Shown piece by piece: positions 32,946 through 42,323 of a stretch of DNA of 64,000 nt. The stretch lies in the NCBI GenBank assembly GCA_023140195.1, contig JAGLME010000004.1, positions 72,578-136,577 of the forward strand, in the 5' to 3' direction. Origin of the DNA: Thermoplasmata archaeon. Lineage in GTDB: Archaea; Thermoplasmatota; Thermoplasmata; RBG-16-68-12; SOIM01. How positions within the stretch are numbered: position 1 is the stretch's first letter; each line of letters starts with the position of its first letter. The notes under the pieces were generated by a model. The model did no database searches, was not told where the DNA came from, and saw only the letters and a program-made list of their open reading frames with translations. The translations under genes were made by a program, and so were the position numbers.

Positions 32946-34229
32946 CTAGACCTTCATCTTTCCAGTGTATATCTCCTCTGCGAAATGACAATATGATCTG
33001 TGATTCTTTGCGACCTCGATGGTCGGGGGCATCTTCTCCTTGCAGATGTCCTGCGCCAGCTTGCACCTGGGGTGGAACACGCATCCAAGCGGGGGATTCG
33101 CAAGGTCCGGAGGGGAGCCTGGTATGGACTTCAGTCTCTTCTTCTTCCCCTTGATGCTCGGGAAGGCGCCGGTGAGGCCGATGGTATAAGGATTGGCCGG
33201 GTTCTCGAATATTGAGACTATATCCCCCTGCTCGAACAACTTCCCGCCGTACATGATTGCGATCTTCTCGGAGACCTCCGCGACCACGGATATGTCGTGA
33301 GTGATGATCATCATGGCCATGTGCATCTCCTTCTGCAGGTCCCGTATCTCGGCGAGTATTCGGTCCTGCATTATTACGTCCAGAGCGGTTGTGGGCTCAT
33401 CGGCGATTATCAACTGTGGGTTCAGTGCCAGTGCCATGGCGATGATGGCTCTTTGCCTCATTCCTCCGCTGAACTCGTGCGGGTATCCAGTGACCCTGTC
33501 CGGCTTAAGTCCAACGAGATCGAACAGTTCAAGTACCTTCTGGTGGGCCTCGTCCTTTGACATGTCCTCGTGAGTGAGAAGTGCTTCCGCGATCTGATCG
33601 CCGATGCGGTAAACAGGATTGAACGCATTCATAGCACTCTGGAAGATCATGGAAATCTCTGACCACCTGATGGCGGCCATCTTTGCCTCAATCTCCTTCT
33701 CTATCTTCCTCTTTCTCCTGTCGGCGAAGAACCCGGTGGTCTCGGCCTTACCGGCATCGTGGAGCATTTCCTTGAGCTCCACCGGCTCCACCTTGTCCTT
33801 GGTGGCCAGGATATCACCGACCTCCTCTAGGAAGATCTCCTCCTCGGCAAGCAGGATCTCTGATTCCCCTGGCATCTCGCCGAGTCCCTTCTCCTTGAGG
33901 GCGTGCATTGCGTTCTGCCTTCTCTCGAAGAGGGCCTCGACCCTGGGCAGCCATCTCTCACGCTCCAGGAGCTCCAGCATCTCGGTGGCCATGTCCGCCC
34001 TTGCCAGCACCACGTCGTTGAACAATATCTCTCCACCGACGACATGTCCGTTGAAGGGCAGTAGCCGGGTGATTGCGAATGCTGTGGTCGTCTTCCCGCA
34101 CCCGCTCTCGCCGACCAGGCCCATGGTCTCACCTCGGTCCAACTGGAACGAGACTCCGTCAACGGCCTTCACCTTGCCCTTGAGGATCTCGAAGTAAACT
34201 CTCAGATTCCTTATGTCCAGCATTACCAT
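32946..34229 (-). CDS. dppD: Peptide ABC transporter ATPase (DppD-like) with a helical insertion
   Basis: 427 residues, about 100 more than typical DppD. Walker A GESGCGKTT (40-48), Q-loop IFQSAMNAFNPV (near 197), signature FSGGMRQRAIIAM, Walker B LIIADEPTTALD and the switch histidine HDISVV are intact, as is the C-terminal PGCVFHPRCKLAQDIC-type Fe-S/oligopeptide region. The added sequence (about 75-187) lies between Walker A and the Q-loop and is charged and helical (ERERWLPRVEALFERR, EKEIEAKMAAIRW). It sits where the ATPase would face the permease or a partner protein. Confidence 0.92.
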   Translation of the reverse strand: MVMLDIRNLRVYFEILKGKVKAVDGVSFQLDRGETMGLVGESGCGKTTTAFAITRLLPFNGHVVGGEILFNDVVLARADMATEMLELLERERWLPRVEALFERRQNAMHALKEKGLGEMPGESEILLAEEEIFLEEVGDILATKDKVEPVELKEMLHDAGKAETTGFFADRRKRKIEKEIEAKMAAIRWSEISMIFQSAMNAFNPVYRIGDQIAEALLTHEDMSKDEAHQKVLELFDLVGLKPDRVTGYPHEFSGGMRQRAIIAMALALNPQLIIADEPTTALDVIMQDRILAEIRDLQKEMHMAMMIITHDISVVAEVSEKIAIMYGGKLFEQGDIVSIFENPANPYTIGLTGAFPSIKGKKKRLKSIPGSPPDLANPPLGCVFHPRCKLAQDICKEKMPPTIEVAKNHRSYCHFAEEIYTGKMKV

Positions 34230-34238
34230 GTTCTCTGA

Positions 34239-37200
34239 TCACCTCTTCCTCAGACGCGGGTTGACGATCTGTTCGAATGCCCTGCCAATGAGATAGAATG
34301 CCAATGAGATGAATGTGATAGCGATACCGGGTGGCATCAACCACCACCACGCTGCTAGCACGTTCTCGGTCTGGACCGCCTGGAGCATCAGACCCCAGCT
34401 GGCGGTGTTCACATCTCCAAGACCAAGGAAGCTCAGCGCCGCCTCCGCGAGGATGGATCCGCTCACCGCGAGAGTCATGTACAGGAATGCCAGGGGCATC
34501 ACGTTGGGTGCCAGATGTTTGAACATTATGCGGATGTTGCTTGCACCCGTGACCCTTGCGGAATCGATGAAAGGCCTTTCCTTCAAAGAAAGGACCTCCG
34601 AACGAATGACCCTTGCAGTACCTGGCCACCCAATGATGGTCAGCACGAAGATGATGTTCCAGTAGCTCGGACCGAGCACTGCGGCGAGAATGATGAGGAA
34701 GGGCAAACCGGGCAGAACCAGAATGACATCAGTGAACCTCATCAGAACCGAATCAATCCTACCGCCCGAGTATCCGGATACCAGACCTATGACCGTGCCG
34801 ATACCTATGGAGCCTCCAGCTGCCAGAAGTCCGACCGTAAGAGCGATCTGTGAACCCCACATCAACTGGCTGAAGATGTCCCTGCCCTGTGAGTCCGTCC
34901 CAAGTGTGTAGCAGTTACCGGAATCGTAACATCCCGGCGGCAGAGGCGCCATGTTCTCGCCGGTGGAAGAGTATGCGTTCGCGATGCCCTCGCTTGTTCC
35001 GAACCAGATGCTGGGTGTCGGGTGAGTGCCCACATTGTCCTTCCAGATCGTGGGCGTACCTCCGATCCTGCCCTTGACCGTTATCCTCCAGGATAGGTTA
35101 CCGTCCTCTCCGAGGGTGAAAAGAGTCCCCATATCATCGTCCAAATCCGCTGGAGTGGTATATCCCTCATAGCCAACGGCGAACAGCAGCCGGGATTCTC
35201 TTACGAATCTCACACCGCCGGTGTAGCCGAAGCCGGCGTTGACAAGGATCCTATCGGAGTAAATCCAAACCGTGGATCCCGCGGGATAGCCTGGCAACGG
35301 GTCCCTGCGGATCGCGTAAAGATGACCTGAGCTCGAGCCCAGATAAATGAGATCCCCAAAGAAGTCCGGTGTTGTAAGGACACCTCCGTCGAATGTCACC
35401 AGGTCAATCATTACCGGGATTCCTCCATCGGTGGCGGTCATATTGTCGTCAAGTCCCCGCTCCTCCCAAGATTCCAGAGAACTGCCGTTGTTCGCATACC
35501 TGGCATATATCCAGCCGTGATCGGTGGATGCATAGACAGCCTCAGTGAAATCAGGTCCTATCTGATCTGGAACCGCGACTACCGGGGTGTTGGTCCATTC
35601 CGGACCCATGTCAAGGGGGGGTGTGCCCCATGCATCAGTACCATCGTATGTGTTAATCGCGTGGAGCCCTCCGTCGTTGACGAAGATCATGGTCCCATTC
35701 GCGTTCAATGACGGGGAGTAATTGGGATCGGTGGGCGTGCTCAGAGGGAATCCAGCCATCAGTATGGGGTCCTCGGTGCTCAACTGCCGGTACCACAGCC
35801 TGCTGAAGGTCCGGTCGTCCCCGCCGAAGAGATGTATCTCATTACTGGTCGAGTCGTAGACCATCGAGTGCCCGGTCCTTCCCGAGGGAGTTAGAGCTGG
35901 TGGGGCGGGTGTAAGCTCTGTCCATGCAGCACCATCAAAGGCCCAGGTCTCGTCCCAACCAGTATCTCCTCCGAACATCAGGGTGCGGTTGTTGAAAACG
36001 TCAAAAACAATGTCGTGGAACATCCTCGGGGATGGTCCGGCGGAAGGGGTAAGGTCGGTCCAGTCGTGAATAGATGAATTGTAAGTCCATGTTTCATTAC
36101 CGCCGTCGCTTCCGCCGATCATGACGGTCAAACCGCTGACGCTGTCATATGTCATTGCGTGCCCATGTCTGCCCGTAGGGAAATTGCCGGGCGTCCTAAG
36201 TACCCATCCTGCTCCGTCAGCATAGGTCCAGGTCTCGTTAGATCCGTGATCTCCGCCGAACATCACTGTCACACCAGTACCTGCGTCGAAGGCCATTGCG
36301 GAGAATGCCCTTGCCGAAAGAGTTGGTGGGGTGCTCACCTGGGTCCAAGTGTTTGTGTCCACGTCGAAGGTCCAGGTCTCATTGCTGAAAGGATTGGCCC
36401 AGTTGTCGATGACGCCTCCGTAGAGCACGACCTTCCGTGCATTGGAATCGAAGGCCATCGAATGGCCGTATCGGCCAGAGGGATGCGGATTGGTATCGAT
36501 CCTTGTCCAAACCTGTGTCGCGGGATCGTATGTCCAGGTCTCATCGTTGAGGAGCCCGTCGTCACCTCCAAAAAGAACCATCTTGTCATTGATGGAATCG
36601 TAGACCATGCTGAAGTTGGTCCTCGGGGACGGCTTGATCTCGCCTTCTCCGAGTGGTGTCGTGGACCAGTTTCCCGAACCGAATATCCAATCCTCGTTGT
36701 CGAACTTAGTGACGGAATATTCATAGAGCCAACCGCCATCGGTCCCAAAGAAGTACTTCTCCATGGGGCCCCGTCCAGACCCCGGATTGCTGTAGAGGGC
36801 CGTAGATGTTATCGCGCTGTCCAGATGCTCGTAGTACACGCGTCCGTTGGCCACTGACGGGGTAGGCTCCCTAAGGATGGCCGGGTCGCCGTCGTAATCC
36901 TCTATTATGTAGATGTAACCGTCGTTTGTACCCACTCCGAGGAGGTAATCCACCTCGGCCGGATCGTACTGGTTCCCAAAGTTGGCCACCACGACGTCAG
37001 TGGAAAAGTGGGCATCGGTGATGTGCCTGAAATCGAAGTTCTCAGGGGTGCCCAAATCGGTCCAATAGGATCCTGCATCGCCCGGTTTCAAAGAGAATAA
37101 TCGATTCCCTGAAGTGAAGTACACCCTGTCAGATTCCAGCGCCTGGGCGCCCGCGGGTTTTACCCGGAAGGACACAGTCTTGTTGATAGGTTCGCCCGCA

Positions 37201-37454
37201 TTCCATTGTATTTGGGAAACGTTCCTTCCAACGCCCCACCACGAGTTCACCCGGATTATGTCTGCATCTGGTGCCCTCCAGTTGATGGGGTCCCTGAGGT
37301 TCATGAAAGGAGCGATGATTGCCATTCCGAGAAAGAAGAGCACGATGATGACTCCTACCACGCCGATCTTGCTTGCCTTGAACAGGTCCCAGTTCTGCTT
37401 GAAGACCTTTCGATACGCTCGAATCTTCTCCTTGAGCCTGGCAGTATCCACCAT
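34239..37454 (-). CDS. dppC: Peptide ABC permease (DppC-like) with a giant Kelch/propeller insertion
   Basis: 1071 residues against about 300 for normal DppC. TM1 (about 30-50) is followed by an extracytoplasmic insertion of about 790 residues, after which the permease resumes with LGTDSQGRDIFSQLMWG (near 850) and five helices, including the EAA-type loop DSARVTGASNIRIMFKHLAPN. The insertion holds six Kelch-type motifs (about 290-560, for example GRYGHSMAFDS...VVLYGG) flanked by PQQ/WD-like blade sequences (GTDGGWLYEY, GSSSGHLYAIRRD), so one or two beta-propellers are likely. The frame is open throughout and starts directly after the dppB stop. Function of the propeller is unknown; ligand or docking domain is inference. 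Confidence 0.92.
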   Translation of the reverse strand: MVDTARLKEKIRAYRKVFKQNWDLFKASKIGVVGVIIVLFFLGMAIIAPFMNLRDPINWRAPDADIIRVNSWWGVGRNVSQIQWNAGEPINKTVSFRVKPAGAQALESDRVYFTSGNRLFSLKPGDAGSYWTDLGTPENFDFRHITDAHFSTDVVVANFGNQYDPAEVDYLLGVGTNDGYIYIIEDYDGDPAILREPTPSVANGRVYYEHLDSAITSTALYSNPGSGRGPMEKYFFGTDGGWLYEYSVTKFDNEDWIFGSGNWSTTPLGEGEIKPSPRTNFSMVYDSINDKMVLFGGDDGLLNDETWTYDPATQVWTRIDTNPHPSGRYGHSMAFDSNARKVVLYGGVIDNWANPFSNETWTFDVDTNTWTQVSTPPTLSARAFSAMAFDAGTGVTVMFGGDHGSNETWTYADGAGWVLRTPGNFPTGRHGHAMTYDSVSGLTVMIGGSDGGNETWTYNSSIHDWTDLTPSAGPSPRMFHDIVFDVFNNRTLMFGGDTGWDETWAFDGAAWTELTPAPPALTPSGRTGHSMVYDSTSNEIHLFGGDDRTFSRLWYRQLSTEDPILMAGFPLSTPTDPNYSPSLNANGTMIFVNDGGLHAINTYDGTDAWGTPPLDMGPEWTNTPVVAVPDQIGPDFTEAVYASTDHGWIYARYANNGSSLESWEERGLDDNMTATDGGIPVMIDLVTFDGGVLTTPDFFGDLIYLGSSSGHLYAIRRDPLPGYPAGSTVWIYSDRILVNAGFGYTGGVRFVRESRLLFAVGYEGYTTPADLDDDMGTLFTLGEDGNLSWRITVKGRIGGTPTIWKDNVGTHPTPSIWFGTSEGIANAYSSTGENMAPLPPGCYDSGNCYTLGTDSQGRDIFSQLMWGSQIALTVGLLAAGGSIGIGTVIGLVSGYSGGRIDSVLMRFTDVILVLPGLPFLIILAAVLGPSYWNIIFVLTIIGWPGTARVIRSEVLSLKERPFIDSARVTGASNIRIMFKHLAPNVMPLAFLYMTLAVSGSILAEAALSFLGLGDVNTASWGLMLQAVQTENVLAAWWWLMPPGIAITFISLAFYLIGRAFEQIVNPRLRKR

Positions 37455-39179
37455 CTACAACCTCACCCTTGGGTCCATAAAGGCGTACAGCACGTCTGCA
37501 GCCACGTTAGCAAGAATAGTCAGAACCGCCAGAAGGAAGAAGACTCCTTGAACGGCGGGATAGTCCTGTTGCAGGGTTGATTGGACCAGGTAGAATCCCA
37601 TGCCCGGCCAGGAGAATATAGTCTCCGTAAGAACGCCGCCACTGACAACGCCACCCACCGACATCGCAATCACGGTCACGACCGGAAGCATCGCGTTCCT
37701 AGCGGCGTGTTTGTACATCACCTTCCTTTCGCTCAATCCCTTTGCCTTGGCGGTGGTGATATAATCCTCCCCGAGGACCTCGAGCATTGAGTTCCTCATC
37801 AGAAGAATGGTGAAAGCGAGACCGACCATCATCAGCGTGATCAATGGAAGCACCATGTGAGTGCCTACGTCTGCGATCTCTGCCCATATGTCCGGATATC
37901 CTTGAGACGCTAACTCCGCGGTTACCATGCCTCCGAACGGGAACCAGCCTAGCTGGAAAGCGAAGGCCCATATCAGAATGATCCCGAACCAGAACAGGGG
38001 TATCGAGTAGAAGAAAAGAGAGATAACGACCGCACTCAGCTCCATCCTTGTCCCCCTTCTCCAGGCAAGGAGGACGCCTATCAGTACGCCGAACACGGCC
38101 TGAAGTATCAGTGCAGAGCCGAAGAGCAAGATGGTGGGTGGGGCCTTCTCCTGGATCTCGGTCCACACCGGTCTTTGAGAGTAAAACGACTTGCCAAAGT
38201 CCAGCTGCAACATGGACGTGAAGTACACCCAGAACTGTTCGAAGATGTTCCTCTCGGCGGTTACCTCGGGGTGGTACAAATCAACGACATCCACACTTGC
38301 GTCAGGTCGAACGATAGTTGCGACCACCGTGTTGTTGGTGTTCAGGATCTTGGCGTCATCGGACACGATGGCTATGCTGACCCTTCCCGAAGCCGCGCTG
38401 AATTCGTCCGGGTAGGTGAAGACTCCGCCTTCATCGGCAATCAAGGAGAACGGTAGAAGCTGAGAATCCGGAAGGTCTGCTGCGAATGCGTAATGAATCG
38501 TCATTGATTCATTTCCGTCCAGATCCCGTGCTGTGATGGTTACATCATAGTGACCGGCCTTGTCGGGCGTTATTGGACCGGAAGAGTACCTCTGCCCAGA
38601 TGCAGTGAAAAGAACATCAAGCATGAAATCCTCGGTCGCTCCGGTCGGGCTTATGTAGGTTACATTCGCCCGAACTTCAACATTGGATGGTGGTGTACCA
38701 TCGAAGTTGGCGTAAACCGTCACGCTGTCGCCGATAGCAGCAGTCCCCAACCTCTCCATTGGTTCATTGAAGAACTCCAAGCCTCCGTCCTCGAGGAAGT
38801 TCACAAGCAAGGGTTCAACAGAGGCATGGACCTGCAGAAGATCGGTCAGAGCGTATTGTTCCCGCACGTTGTAGGTCGCATAAAGCTCGGCTGTGTTCCC
38901 GTCTTCATCTACCACGTTGATGGTGACCAGATACGCACCGGGGAGGTCTGCCTCAGATATGGAGGCTTCCCGGTATTCGCCAGGAGCGTCCACCCAGTGC
39001 CTGAAACCGAACTTCACCAGGAGCCTGTCTCGTGTATCCTGGGTCTGACCGGGCTCGATGAAGAACCTGGTCGGGTCTCCGGGCATGAGGCGAAAGATTA
39101 TGAAGAGCAGAACAAGCACGACTAGCAGTGTGATTACGGTGTGTATAGCTCTCTTGAAGAGGAATGTGCGCAACCTCAC
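37455..39179 (-). CDS. dppB: Peptide ABC permease (DppB-like) with an Ig-like insertion
   Basis: 574 residues against about 310-340 for normal DppB. TM1 and the family RLMPGDPTRFF (near residue 35) are followed by an extracytoplasmic insertion (about 60-310) with two or more beta-sandwich-like units (GAYLVTINVVDEDGN, GHYDVTITARDLDGNES). The permease continues with LDFGKSFYSQRPVW and five helices, with the EAA loop TTAKAKGLSERKVMYKHAARNA. It pairs with the enlarged DppC, so both permease halves carry large outer domains at the same topological position. Confidence 0.92.
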   Translation of the reverse strand: MRLRTFLFKRAIHTVITLLVVLVLLFIIFRLMPGDPTRFFIEPGQTQDTRDRLLVKFGFRHWVDAPGEYREASISEADLPGAYLVTINVVDEDGNTAELYATYNVREQYALTDLLQVHASVEPLLVNFLEDGGLEFFNEPMERLGTAAIGDSVTVYANFDGTPPSNVEVRANVTYISPTGATEDFMLDVLFTASGQRYSSGPITPDKAGHYDVTITARDLDGNESMTIHYAFAADLPDSQLLPFSLIADEGGVFTYPDEFSAASGRVSIAIVSDDAKILNTNNTVVATIVRPDASVDVVDLYHPEVTAERNIFEQFWVYFTSMLQLDFGKSFYSQRPVWTEIQEKAPPTILLFGSALILQAVFGVLIGVLLAWRRGTRMELSAVVISLFFYSIPLFWFGIILIWAFAFQLGWFPFGGMVTAELASQGYPDIWAEIADVGTHMVLPLITLMMVGLAFTILLMRNSMLEVLGEDYITTAKAKGLSERKVMYKHAARNAMLPVVTVIAMSVGGVVSGGVLTETIFSWPGMGFYLVQSTLQQDYPAVQGVFFLLAVLTILANVAADVLYAFMDPRVRL

Positions 39180-39219
39180 TTGTTCATCTCCGATCTACCT
39201 CTGAAGGAAGGGACGGTTC

Positions 39220-42054
39220 CTACTCTTCCTTGAGTTTCTGGATCTTGCGCCTTCTCTTCCTCTTTCCACCCTTCATCATCATGAAGGCGACAATGCCCGC
39301 CACCACGCCAGCAACGGCGATCCCCGCTCCGACAATGAGCCAGGGGAAGTCACCTCCCGTATCGGTGACCTTGGCCGCCACGGTCATGGTGAAGTTCCTG
39401 TCAGTAGGTTCGTGGTCGGCTAAAGTGGCGGTAATGGTGATCAAATGGTCTTGATCGTCATCCACTGCCGGCGCTATGAACTCGATGTTCTCGACGCCGT
39501 TGATGAAACCGTTCGTATCGGTGGTTCCACTGCTGGGAGTGATCTCAGCAGGGGGATTTGAACTGATGACAACGCTCGCGTCATAGACCGGATTCTCGTC
39601 CTGATCGGTGATCTTGACTCTCATCAGCGTTGGTCTTCCTTCTTCCACCAGGTCCCCACCCAGCAAGTTCACCGTCATGGACAGGAACTTTCCGCCGGGC
39701 GGATGTACAACGATTGTGATCGTAGCGTTCCTTGATTCAGGATAGTCCGCATGTGTTGCCTTTGCATAAATGAACATTGTTCGTTGTGTATCGTTCTTCA
39801 CCAAGGTAGGCGGTTGATAGGTCACCTTGAATTGCCCGTTCAAGTCGGTGGTGCCAGTTACATGGTTGGATACTGTCGCTCCCAGCACGAAATCTCCATC
39901 CGTGGCAGCAACGTATGCCTCAACTGTGGCCCCTTGAAGAACATCGCCGTCCGGTTCCCTAACGGTCGCAATGAGCTTGGCCGTCTTGTCCGTCTTGACA
40001 GCGGTCTGGATCGATGATGTGATTCGCAGCGGATCCGGCGGAGGCTGGTGAATGCCCAGCCATGACCAGTAGCTGAAGATGGTTCCCGCGGCGCCAACAG
40101 TCCAGTTGGTGAACTTGTCAGACCTGTAGGCCTCGATGTTCGTTCTGAAATAGAGAACGTCGTAAGGTCGGTCGAATGCCAGCACTCCCTGTGCCCTCTT
40201 GATGAGGTCGACTTGTTTCTGCGGCTCGAGCTCTTCTCTGGCATCAAGTATCAGCTGGTCGAACTCGTCGCTCTGATATCCGGGATAGTTCTGACCCTGA
40301 GCCGCGTTCCTTGAGTAGAAGAAAGCGTGGAAGTAGTCCGGCGGATCCGAACCTATCCTCCATCCGAGGATGAACATCTGGAAGTCTCGCGCGTCAATCC
40401 TGGTTACGATCTCTCCGAAGGCGGTTGGAATGGACCTGACATTTACTCCAGCGTCGTTCATCGCCTGTGCAATGAGAGTTCCGGCGGCGGCCCTGATCGG
40501 ATCGTAGTCGGCGTTGGGAGTCAATATCTCTATCTCGCTGTTCCCCACCACCGGGAATGACCTGCATCCAGATGGGGTGGAAGGCCCACAGGGACCATCC
40601 GATGGATCCCAGAGATCATAAGTGTCAAGAAGAGCGTCAGCAGCTGCTGGGTCGAACGGGAATTGTGGTAGCGAGCTGTTGTACCATCTGGCCAGCGTCG
40701 GGCTCACAGGACCGTCAGCGACGATACCGTAGTTCTGAAGCAGGCTGGTGACGATCGTCTTCTTGTCGATCAGGTGCGCGATGGCCTGTCGGAAATCCTT
40801 GCCCAGGTCCGGATTCCTTGGATCTCCACCTTGGTAACCGAAAGGCTCACCTCTCATATTGTAAGATAGATAGAAGAAACCCTTTTCGGCCGTGCTTGTG
40901 ATGCCGATGTTGGCGTCGTTAAGCAGTTCCGGAACGAATGCGGGTGGGATCGACCATGCGATGTAGTCAACTTCCCCGCTCCTGAGGGCGAAGACGGCTG
41001 TCTGGGTGGTCTTGAACACCTTGAAGAGCATCCCGTTGATGTACGGCTTGTGGATGTATCCTTCACCTGTGTAGAAATCTTCGAACCTGGTAAGACTGGA
41101 GAACTTGCCGGGTACCCATTGGTCGAACATGAACGCGCCGGTTCCAATCACGTATTCGTCCGGAATGTCCCAGCTCTCGGCCAGACTGTAGTCGAACTTC
41201 CTGGAATCGCTCTCAGGCACGCCGTTCCCGGTAACGGGATCGTATGCGATACCGAAGGAATCCATAGAGCTTCCGTCTATGTTCTTGTGAATGCCGCACT
41301 TGAAGGTTGAGGTATCCTTCTCATAGATGCAACCAGTACCCTCCCAGAGATGTCTGGGATATGCACTCCAGGACATTGTAGCTCTGTAGAAGTTGGCATA
41401 AGGGGCCTGTTGCTTGAAATGCACAGCGGCTCTCAGACTCATGTTGTAGCTGGGGTCGGAGTAGTCCTTGTTAATCGCCCAGTCGGCAGCAGGCGTGAAT
41501 CCGCTCAGCTGGTTGAGATGCAGCCATCTTGTGATGCTGTAGTTCGATCCGGGAAGGTTGTTCTTTTCCTTCAATACGTCCAGTGAGATGGTCCTTGGGT
41601 CCTTTGCAACCATGTGGTATGTGAACAGAAGATCCTCAATGGTCGCCTGATATCCGTCATGGAACAGGACGCCGTTGAAATCGTAAAAGGCAGTCACTTC
41701 CCGAGGTTTTCCGGGAATGCTGGTGAAGATCCCATATTCGTTGTCGTCGAATACACCGTCCCCATCCACGTCCGTACCCTTCAGGATGTATGGCATCAAC
41801 TCCTCGGTCTCCGGATTCATCTGGGTCACAGAATCGTAAACCGGTCCCAGAACGTTCTGGGTCCATACGTCACCAGATGCGAGTATGTTCCTGGTCTTGG
41901 GTTCGTCCTGTGCTCCTATGTTCAGAATCACGACTTCGTCCCCTCTCGTGTTGTCCCCAGCGACGTACAGGGGAAACGAACCGAGCAGCATGGAGAATAC
42001 AAGTAATACGCTCACAATAGAGGCTATTCCTCTTCGGCTGTTTCTTCCGCCCAT
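39220..42054 (-). CDS. Peptide-binding protein (SBP family 5), membrane-anchored, copy 1
   Basis: 944 residues: signal peptide (about 1-30), extracellular solute-binding family 5 domain (about 40-660), one or two Ig-like domains (about 690-890), a membrane helix (about 905-927) and a basic tail (KGGKRKRRRK). The binding domain shows family features such as the YDFNGVLFHDGYQATIEDLLFTY opening. It presents peptides to the DppBC permease just downstream. The start chosen is MGGRNSRRG at 42054, seven bases after GGAGGA; the track start lacks a ribosome site. It is closely related to the copy at 43.4-46.9 kb. Confidence 0.9.
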   Translation of the reverse strand: MGGRNSRRGIASIVSVLLVFSMLLGSFPLYVAGDNTRGDEVVILNIGAQDEPKTRNILASGDVWTQNVLGPVYDSVTQMNPETEELMPYILKGTDVDGDGVFDDNEYGIFTSIPGKPREVTAFYDFNGVLFHDGYQATIEDLLFTYHMVAKDPRTISLDVLKEKNNLPGSNYSITRWLHLNQLSGFTPAADWAINKDYSDPSYNMSLRAAVHFKQQAPYANFYRATMSWSAYPRHLWEGTGCIYEKDTSTFKCGIHKNIDGSSMDSFGIAYDPVTGNGVPESDSRKFDYSLAESWDIPDEYVIGTGAFMFDQWVPGKFSSLTRFEDFYTGEGYIHKPYINGMLFKVFKTTQTAVFALRSGEVDYIAWSIPPAFVPELLNDANIGITSTAEKGFFYLSYNMRGEPFGYQGGDPRNPDLGKDFRQAIAHLIDKKTIVTSLLQNYGIVADGPVSPTLARWYNSSLPQFPFDPAAADALLDTYDLWDPSDGPCGPSTPSGCRSFPVVGNSEIEILTPNADYDPIRAAAGTLIAQAMNDAGVNVRSIPTAFGEIVTRIDARDFQMFILGWRIGSDPPDYFHAFFYSRNAAQGQNYPGYQSDEFDQLILDAREELEPQKQVDLIKRAQGVLAFDRPYDVLYFRTNIEAYRSDKFTNWTVGAAGTIFSYWSWLGIHQPPPDPLRITSSIQTAVKTDKTAKLIATVREPDGDVLQGATVEAYVAATDGDFVLGATVSNHVTGTTDLNGQFKVTYQPPTLVKNDTQRTMFIYAKATHADYPESRNATITIVVHPPGGKFLSMTVNLLGGDLVEEGRPTLMRVKITDQDENPVYDASVVISSNPPAEITPSSGTTDTNGFINGVENIEFIAPAVDDDQDHLITITATLADHEPTDRNFTMTVAAKVTDTGGDFPWLIVGAGIAVAGVVAGIVAFMMMKGGKRKRRRKIQKLKEE

Positions 42055-42114
42055 TTCCATTCCTCCTCTCCTGACCGCCAAGAAGGCAGAGTGAGAGTGG
42101 CATATTGGGTTGAC

Positions 42115-42123
42115 ATTATATAC
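42115..42123 (-). promoter_or_regulatory. TATA box for SBP copy 1 and the dpp operon
   Basis: On the minus strand GTATATAAT predicts transcription start near 42092, 38 bases before the start codon. Two more TATA-like elements lie further up (42169-42177 and 42200-42208), so the region may hold several promoters. Confidence 0.5.
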
Positions 42124-42208
42124 TTTTTCTTGCCAACCGAATATACTGTTTCTGTCTATGCTGGGTGGAATATATAAGGAAATTTGTAAGCGGTTTTGTG
42201 TATTATAT

Positions 42209-42221
42209 AACCATTATGGTT
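42209..42221. promoter_or_regulatory. 13-bp perfect palindrome, possible operator
   Basis: AACCAT-T-ATGGTT lies in the 269-bp gap upstream of SBP copy 1, touching the distal TATA-like element at 42200-42208. A winged-helix regulator is encoded directly upstream. Binding is inference. Confidence 0.4.
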
Positions 42222-42323
42222 GTGGGTTTTGTGGATTCTTGGGTTTCTGTTGAAGTTGGTGACGGTCTTTGGGAAGCATAGGCTCTTCAGGATAAACCTG
42301 TGTCTGAAAACATATCTGAAGGA

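Noticed and set aside
36159-36857. 232-residue plus-strand ORF
   Set aside because: Shadow of the Kelch region of dppC; the propeller motifs are in the other strand.
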